Of a DNA stretch of 64,000 bases, positions 57,845 to 64,000 are shown in pieces (positions within the stretch are counted from its first letter, which is position 1; each line of letters opens with the position of its first letter). The stretch is from Ashinkailepas kermadecensis (Eukaryota; Arthropoda; Thecostraca; Neolepadidae), in contig JAOTOM010004867.1 in the NCBI GenBank assembly GCA_034440615.1, forward strand, positions 248,001 to 312,000, written 5' to 3'. The notes below the pieces were generated by a model, which was given only the letters and a program-made list of their open reading frames with translations, was not told where the DNA came from and did not search any database. The position numbers and the translations under genes were made by a program.

Positions 57845-57978
57845 ACATTCGTTTTTTACATTCGTTTAGTTTACATTCGTATCGTTTACATTCGTTTTAC
57901 ATTCGTTTTACATTCGTTTTACATTCGTTTTACATTCGTTTTTTACATTCGTACATACATTCGTTTTACATTCGTTCG
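57845..57978. repeat. 11-bp minisatellite
   Basis: About eleven copies of TTTTACATTCG with length variants. Confidence 0.94.
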
Positions 57979-58635
57979 ATTTTCCAGCCGGTCCGTTGAG
58001 GGTTAATACCTGCATTTCTAATAATCCAATCATTGGAGCCATAACAATGCGTTCCGAGTGATTGTTGCCTGAGTAATTATTTTGCAACGTGGTGCTAGCT
58101 CTTTGTCAGCTGCATAGTCACAAGCCGCTACTCTTACTTGTGTTGAAATCAGTTATTCTGCAATATGACGTACACAAGTTTATATAATCCACCCTAGCCA
58201 AAAATAATGGACAAGGGAGAGGTCAATGCTCGTCGTTGCTCGTGGAACATTAACAAATATCCACTGTGGTCAGCAAAACCATGGCGTTCCAATGTGAAAA
58301 CATGAAATAAGACCTTTTGCATGAGAAGTGGTATGTGTGGCTGCGTAACATATAAAAAAAAACTGAAACTAGTGTCCAGAATTCATTTAGAGTTAAGCGT
58401 TTAGCATAGGATAAAGCTACAGCCGGCTCCCTCACATTCCGGACCATCGAAAGCTTGAAGATACATGCATGATCATTGATGAAGTCTTATCCTCTGAAAG
58501 TTTGAAATGCCCCTTGTTAATTTCACGGCACAGTTTTTCAGCCGAGCGATAGGTCAACCATGAACAGACCCAGTTGGAACCGGCGAAAGGTCGCCGTGTC
58601 GGTCTCTGTCGGATGCCATTGGTTTGTCGAGGCTG
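57979..58635. other. Anonymous sequence
   Basis: AT-rich, nothing recognised. Confidence 0.4.
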
Positions 58636-59095
58636 TCGTCAGCGACTGGGCTGCTGGTTATCGACAGCGACTGGGCTGCTGGTTATCGTCAGTGACTGGC
58701 TGCTGGTTATCGTCAGTGACTGAGCTGCTGGTTATCGTCAGTGACTGAGCTGCTGGTTATCGTCCGTGACTGAGCTGCCGGTTATCGTCAGTGACTGAGC
58801 TGCCGGTTATCGTCAGCGACTGGGCTGCTGGTTATCGTCGGTGACTGATCTGCTGGATATCGTCAGTGACTGAGCTGCTGGTTATCGTCAGTGACTGAGC
58901 TGCTGGTTATCGTCGGTGACTGATCTGCTGGTTATCGTCAGCGACTAAGCTGCTGGTTATCGTCGGTGACTGATCTGCTGGTTATCCTCAGTGACTGAGC
59001 TGCTGGTTATCGTCAGTGACTGAGTTGTTGGTTATCGTCAGCGACTGAGCTGCTGGCTATCGTCGGTGACGGATCTGCTGGTTATCGTCGGTGAA
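58636..59095. repeat. 25-bp minisatellite
   Basis: About eighteen copies of a unit with GTGACTGAGCTGCTGGTTAT then CGTCA; variants GCGACTGGG, GATCTGCTGG. Confidence 0.95.
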
Positions 59096-60218
59096 TGGCG
59101 GTGCGTCACGCCAATTCAGGTAGATCCTCTCCCTGTCAGCACATCGGGATATGTGGGCTGAAAATGTGCCTGCAGATGTGGCCTTACGCTGCCAGGGCAC
59201 CAGGATTTGTTAACGTCCATCTCCCTGCACCAAAACACCGAGATGCGCATGAGGAGAAAAATTCAGCTCTCTGCCCAGTTACGATACCGGAATATGTGAG
59301 CCCGAGTACCGCCCTGATCACCGATAGGGCGCCAGGATGCAAGAACTGGAAGGCGCCCTCTCCACTGCCAGGACATCGTTATTTGTTGACGAGGTGAAAG
59401 ACAGCTCGTCCTGTGTGTACTAGCATGACAGCGAATGGAATGTGATGCGCGACACCACGGGTCACGCTGACTCAAGGACGGAGTTCACATTGCTGCCCAC
59501 ATACCCGATGTTTTGGCCGCGTCCGCGTAGAGAGGCCGTGCTCAAGCGCATGCATTCCAGTGTCCTGACAATGGAGATTGTCAAGTGGTCGAAATCCTGT
59601 GCCATTAAACCAAAAATAGTGGTACGTTGGGCTCCCTCCAAATCCGTTTACAACCGTCCTAGGTACGCCACTGGGGGGTAAGGCTGTGCCGGCGCCGAAA
59701 GTTGCCCCCCCCCCCAACCGGTGGCCTAGATCCGTCAATATTTGTCGGCTTGCATGCCATCTTTTCATACAAGTGTTGATCCGGCCGATTCTCAAACAGA
59801 CCAATCGTGACGTCTGGGAGCTGTGATGAGCGACCCTGAGGCCATCGGTTTCGCTGCAAAACGCGCGAGTCCGGCGCAGTTCATGACGGTCCATGAGCGC
59901 GTTTTCCTCCCAGTCCATACGGCGCGCTGATTGGTCATCACAGCAGTCTCCAGTGACGTAATACGCTGTCGAACGCGACGACTGCGTGACGGACCCACCC
60001 AATTTCCAGCTGCGTTTCCAGGCATCATGCCATTCCAAGTGCTTGCCGGTGCCATTGCCCAAGTCGTTGTAGATGTATTGATAAATCCCGGTAGCGACTA
60101 GCAGTGGTGAAACGCTGGCCTAGACGGAGGCCGCTGGGCGCAGCACGCCACCTCGGGGAGGGGGAGGCCAGTGTAGCACTGAGCGTAGCACGCTTCCCCG
60201 GACGGAGGCCAGTGTACC
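59096..60218. other. Anonymous sequence
   Basis: A 196-codon minus frame (60062-59472) has no recognisable domain or splice context. A C11 run near 59706 follows TACGCCACTGGGGGG, which looks like a hAT-type terminus without a visible partner. Confidence 0.35.
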
Positions 60219-61290
60219 ACCAAGCAGTGGTGGGCACGGTTCCGCTAATCCGCTAACCGTTAACCCTCGCCAGTATTCGGCATGTTACCACCTTCGGTCG
60301 TATAGGTGGGGGTACGACACCCCCTGGCAATGCGAAACCGTGCATGTTACGAAAACGAACCAAAGACCAAAGTTATAGATCTGGCCGAGATCTCGCGATT
60401 GGAATTCCGTATGACCTTCTAAGATCAATGATTGACCTTCCAGGTCAGGTCAAAGGTCTAAAATTGACTTTTTTTTTGTATTTTCCTAAGAAAATCGTCA
60501 GTTATATCGAAACTACTGTCTAAATATGCACGAAATGGCCGGAAATATGTTTATTGGGACCTTGCGAACATGACGACATGTCACACGATGTGATCGGACC
60601 AATATGTCATGCACCAAATGAGGTCAAAGCCGTGACCCCAAATATCCAACTTTTTGAAAAGTGGTTCCAATTTCGAAGTTTAAAGTTCCCTAGGGTAAAA
60701 ATGGACACTGAATTCGAATTCAGCACGAAAAATTACCGTAGGTCAGCTAAAAAGGTCGAAAGGTCAAACGAGGTCAACCGAGGTCAACCGAGGTCACCGA
60801 TTTTTGGAACATTATTTTTCAATGGGAACCCATCTGGGCATCTTTATTTTTCATTATATGCCCATAATTACGCTAAGTACGTAAAAAAATCGGCGTTTCC
60901 GAGGTGAAAACTTTGAAAACTGGTCGGAGGTGCTCCCCTTTATGACCTCATAACTCCGTGACCTGACATGACCTCCCAAAAAAAGTTCACCAAAAGCCGT
61001 CAAAAGGTTGCCCCAGAGGGTACTGAAAATTTCAGAGCGATCCGTTCATCGGTTTGGAAGGAATACACACAAAACCTCAGGGGGGGGGGTTAATTAGCGA
61101 AGCTAACTTCTTTCGTTAGCGGATTAGCGTTTCCGATAACTTCGAAAACCGTCAGCGGACCAATTTGCTTCCGCTTAAATTGTAACTTTGCTGGATTGAG
61201 TTCCGCTAACTTTAAGTCCGCTAACATTTTGTGTCGCCTGTAAGTTAAATAGTATCGCCTCGGACCATCATGGGCGCTTCTTGAACTGTC
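60219..61290. repeat. Probable old interspersed element(s) rich in GCGGATTAGCG
   Basis: The left part starts with CAGTGGTGGGCACGG and TTCCGCTAATCCGCTAAC. The right part (61090-61240) carries several inverted GTTAGCGGATTAGCG and TTCCGCTAAC motifs. The CAGTGG start is hAT-like, but no matching right end or target duplication was found. Between them lie AGGTCA direct repeats and AT-rich DNA. Possibly two fragments. Confidence 0.4.
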
Positions 61291-62759
61291 TTCATCGGTA
61301 AGTCCCCAAACTATCACGATTCATTGAGTGAATGGTGCATGTATGGCACGCATAGAATATATTAACACTTTTGTCATGCTAGAATGTATATGCATTTTCC
61401 TCACACTTGCATCTGTGTGTAGATGTGAACAAAATATAACATGTGCAGGCGAGATCATGAAGCCTATTACACTAAGATCTAACACCCGTTTAAATGACAC
61501 CAAAAGCCAAACCAAAGATGGAAGATCACTTCAGGGACGTCCACAGTAACATGCCACTTTGTGGAACACGTCTTTCAGCTAATATCACTAAAAAGATAAT
61601 CCTTACCGCAAAATTTGAAAAATTCAGTCCACATCAGGAAACTAAACCTGCTCGAGACAAAATGAAATTGTATTCATGACGAGTGTGTTAGGATTGAATT
61701 TGTTGTGAGAATTAGTAATGCGAGGCCAGTCGTGGTTCTATGTATTGTGCTTATGATGTGAATATTGTCAGATATTGACTGCACCCCACCGTACTGCAGT
61801 TAGTTGTCGGTGTGTTGGATTGCATTTTCTTTTACAAGCTATCCAGTTATTGCTTGTAGCTTTCTCGCCGCCGCGGGCAATCAATATCGATTTAACTAGT
61901 TATACTGCGTGTTTACCTTTTGTAGTGCATTGTGCTGGCTGTGTGGATTGCATCACTTTCTGGTTAGTTGGACAAAAACTGATAGCCGAAAACTCACAGA
62001 AATGTATTACATTAAAACATAACTGTGGTATAAGACGGACAGCAATATGACCAACGACAACGTAAACGTAACGTAATACGCAACGTAATGTATTTAAATG
62101 AGTTGCCCTTCGGACGTCTTAACCCTTATCCTCATTTCTTAACCTTATCCTCATTTCTTTGCGCGAATCAGATAGCCAGCACTTCTCAGGGAAGCTACCA
62201 GCCCGTGTGCCATAATTATATTTTGCACCCATGGACATGCGAGCACTTACCCGAGCAGTGGATAAAAGGTTTTGTTGGAGAAGTATCAGCCATACCTGAA
62301 GTTGTCCACCATTTCCCATGTGAGTGCGGGACCAGCTGATGTGATGCTAAAGTGGTTCCACCTTGACGTTGCGCCCACCCAGCACGGGCCGCGGTGAGCA
62401 GAATCGCAACACTAATGATCGACCTCAGCTGAGTCGGCTACTTTCCCACGACCAATTCGCTGTCATCCAGGGCGAAATTACCTGTCGAGAGCGGTGGTTC
62501 GGGTCGGCCCTGATTTGGTGTATGACAGGTCCTGCTGTTTTGACTGGGACCAGGATGAATTCTACGAGCTAGCAGTCAGATGGCGGGCTGGGATGGACAC
62601 GGAAACCCGGTATAGGTTGATGAGAACACAATTTCGGGTGTGCCGATGGCCTAGCCACGGGTTCCGGCATGCATCTGATCACGGTCGCGAAGTATATTTA
62701 TTTCCATGTTTATCATATTTATCACATAGCTATCATATTTCCGCGTCGAATCGTACGTT
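61291..62759. other. Anonymous sequence
   Basis: Frames of up to 91 codons, none recognisable. Confidence 0.35.
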
Positions 62760-63520
62760 ACACCTCCGGGTCACACTGTATCACATGTCCGTGTCATACA
62801 GTCAGATGTCCATGTCCATGTCACATATTCTGTCACATGTCCATGTCACACTGTATCACATGTCTGTGTCATACTGTCGCATATCAATGTCATGTCACAT
62901 CTTCTGCTACATGCCCATGTCACACTGTATCACATGTCCGTGTCATAGTGTCACATGCCGATGTCCATGTCACCACCCCTCACATGTCCGTGTCACACTG
63001 TCTGTCCCATGCCCGTGTCACACTTTATCACATGTCCGTGTCTTACTGACACATGTCCATGTCCATGTCACCACCCCTCACATGTCCGTGTCACACTGTC
63101 TGTCGCATGTCCGTGTCACACTTTATCACCTGTCCGTGTCTTACTGACACATGTCGATGTCAATGTCACCGTCCCTCACATGTCCGTGTCACACCGTCTG
63201 GCACATATACATTTCTCGCATGTCCGTGTCACCCCGTTCGTCACATGTCCATGCCACACTGTCTGTCACATGGATCAGTGTCACCTGTCCGTCACATGTA
63301 CATGTATCACATGTCCCGTGTCATCCCGTCCATCAGATTTCCATGCCACACTATCTGTCACATGGATCAGTGTCACCTGTCCGTCACATGTACATGTATC
63401 ACATGTCCCGTGTCATCCCGTCCGTCAGATGTCCATGTCACACTGTCTGTCACATGGATCAGTGTCACCTGTCCGTCACATGTCCATGTCACACCGTCCC
63501 TCACATGTCCATGCCATGAT
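62760..63520. repeat. Degenerate CATGTCC-based repeats with 92-bp higher-order copies
   Basis: Irregular units built on CACATGTCCGTGTCACACTG. Within it a 92-bp block containing CACATGGATCAGTGTCACCT recurs at about 63270, 63362 and 63454. Confidence 0.93.
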
Positions 63521-63569
63521 GAAATTTACCGAACGACTTCGGTAAACGTGACGTCACGTCACGGTCTCA

Positions 63570-64000
63570 TTGGTCCTCCAGTCTTCCTGTTACGGCGTCC
63601 TTGGTCCTCCAGCCCACCTGTTACGGCGTCCTGGTCCTCCAGTCCACCTGTTACGGCGTCCTTGGTCCTCCAGTCCACCTGTTACGGCGTCCTTGGTCCT
63701 CCAGTCCACCTGTTACGGCGTTCTTGGTCCTCCAGTCCACCTGTTACGGCGTCCTTGGTCCTCCAGTCCACCTGTTACGGCGTCCCTGGTCCTCCAGTCC
63801 ACATGTTACGGCGTCCTTGGTCCTCCAGTCCACATGTTACGGCGTCCCTGGTCCTCCAGTCCACCTGTTACGGCGTCCTTGGTCTTCCAGTCCACCTGTT
63901 ACGGCGTCCCTGGTCCTCCAGTCCACCTGTTACGGCGTTCTTGGTCCTCCAGTCCACCTGTTACGGCGTCCTTGGTCCTCCAGTCCACCTGTTACGGCGT
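63570..64000. repeat. 31-bp minisatellite, truncated by the window end
   Basis: About fourteen copies of a unit with GGTCCTCCAGTCCACCTGTT and ACGGCGTCCTT, continuing past the window. Confidence 0.97.

Noticed and set aside
59685..59710. hAT-type end (TACGCCACTGGGGGG) next to a C-rich run
   Set aside because: No matching opposite end or target duplication could be found nearby, so not called as an element.
59472..60062. 196-codon minus-strand frame
   Set aside because: No recognised motif, no splice context, and overlapping frames of similar quality; likely chance.

Overview
The window is eukaryotic and almost certainly from an invertebrate animal. Genes are split by GT-AG introns, there are fossils of non-LTR retrotransposons and hAT-like DNA transposons, and an unusually large share of the sequence is tandem repeat. 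I counted well over thirty separate micro- and minisatellites. Nothing seen fixes the phylum; an arthropod or another marine invertebrate is a guess. Most of the long open frames here are artefacts of tandem repeats and are not genes.

Layout. 1-5395 is a 15-bp satellite cut by the window edge. 5884-6032 is a possible plus-strand last exon of a His/Ser/Ala-rich protein. 7349-7736 is a complete hAT-like MITE with an 8-bp target duplication. 8475-15590 is mostly minisatellites separated by anonymous DNA. 15615-21686 is a 6.1-kb element with terminal inverted repeats, a perfect 8-bp target duplication and a body made of degenerate repeats. 21687-46287 holds the main gene. 46288-55019 is a second, 8.7-kb copy of the large element in inverted orientation, with an extra internal inverted duplication. 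55300-64000 is again minisatellites, with one stretch of older dispersed repeat at about 60.2-61.3 kb.

Main gene. Nine minus-strand exons between 44289 and 24458 join in perfect reading phase into 1560 codons plus a stop. The protein is a divergent member of the ecto-5'-nucleotidase/apyrase family. The exons cover the family fold from just after the GNH motif to the C-terminus, then a Gln/Ala-rich stalk and a hydrophobic GPI-signal-like tail. By eye, every checkable metal-binding and substrate-binding residue is replaced, so it looks like a pseudoenzyme. About 720 residues of acidic low-complexity sequence sit inside one 2.4-kb exon between the two halves of the fold. The exons with the signal peptide and the first metal ligands were not found and should lie beyond position 44289, possibly outside the window.

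The repeats and the gene touch each other. Three minisatellites directly abut splice sites of the nucleotidase-like gene, and one of them carries copies of the splice acceptor in each unit. A 4.2-kb array of about 150 copies of a 28-bp hairpin-forming unit fills much of one intron.
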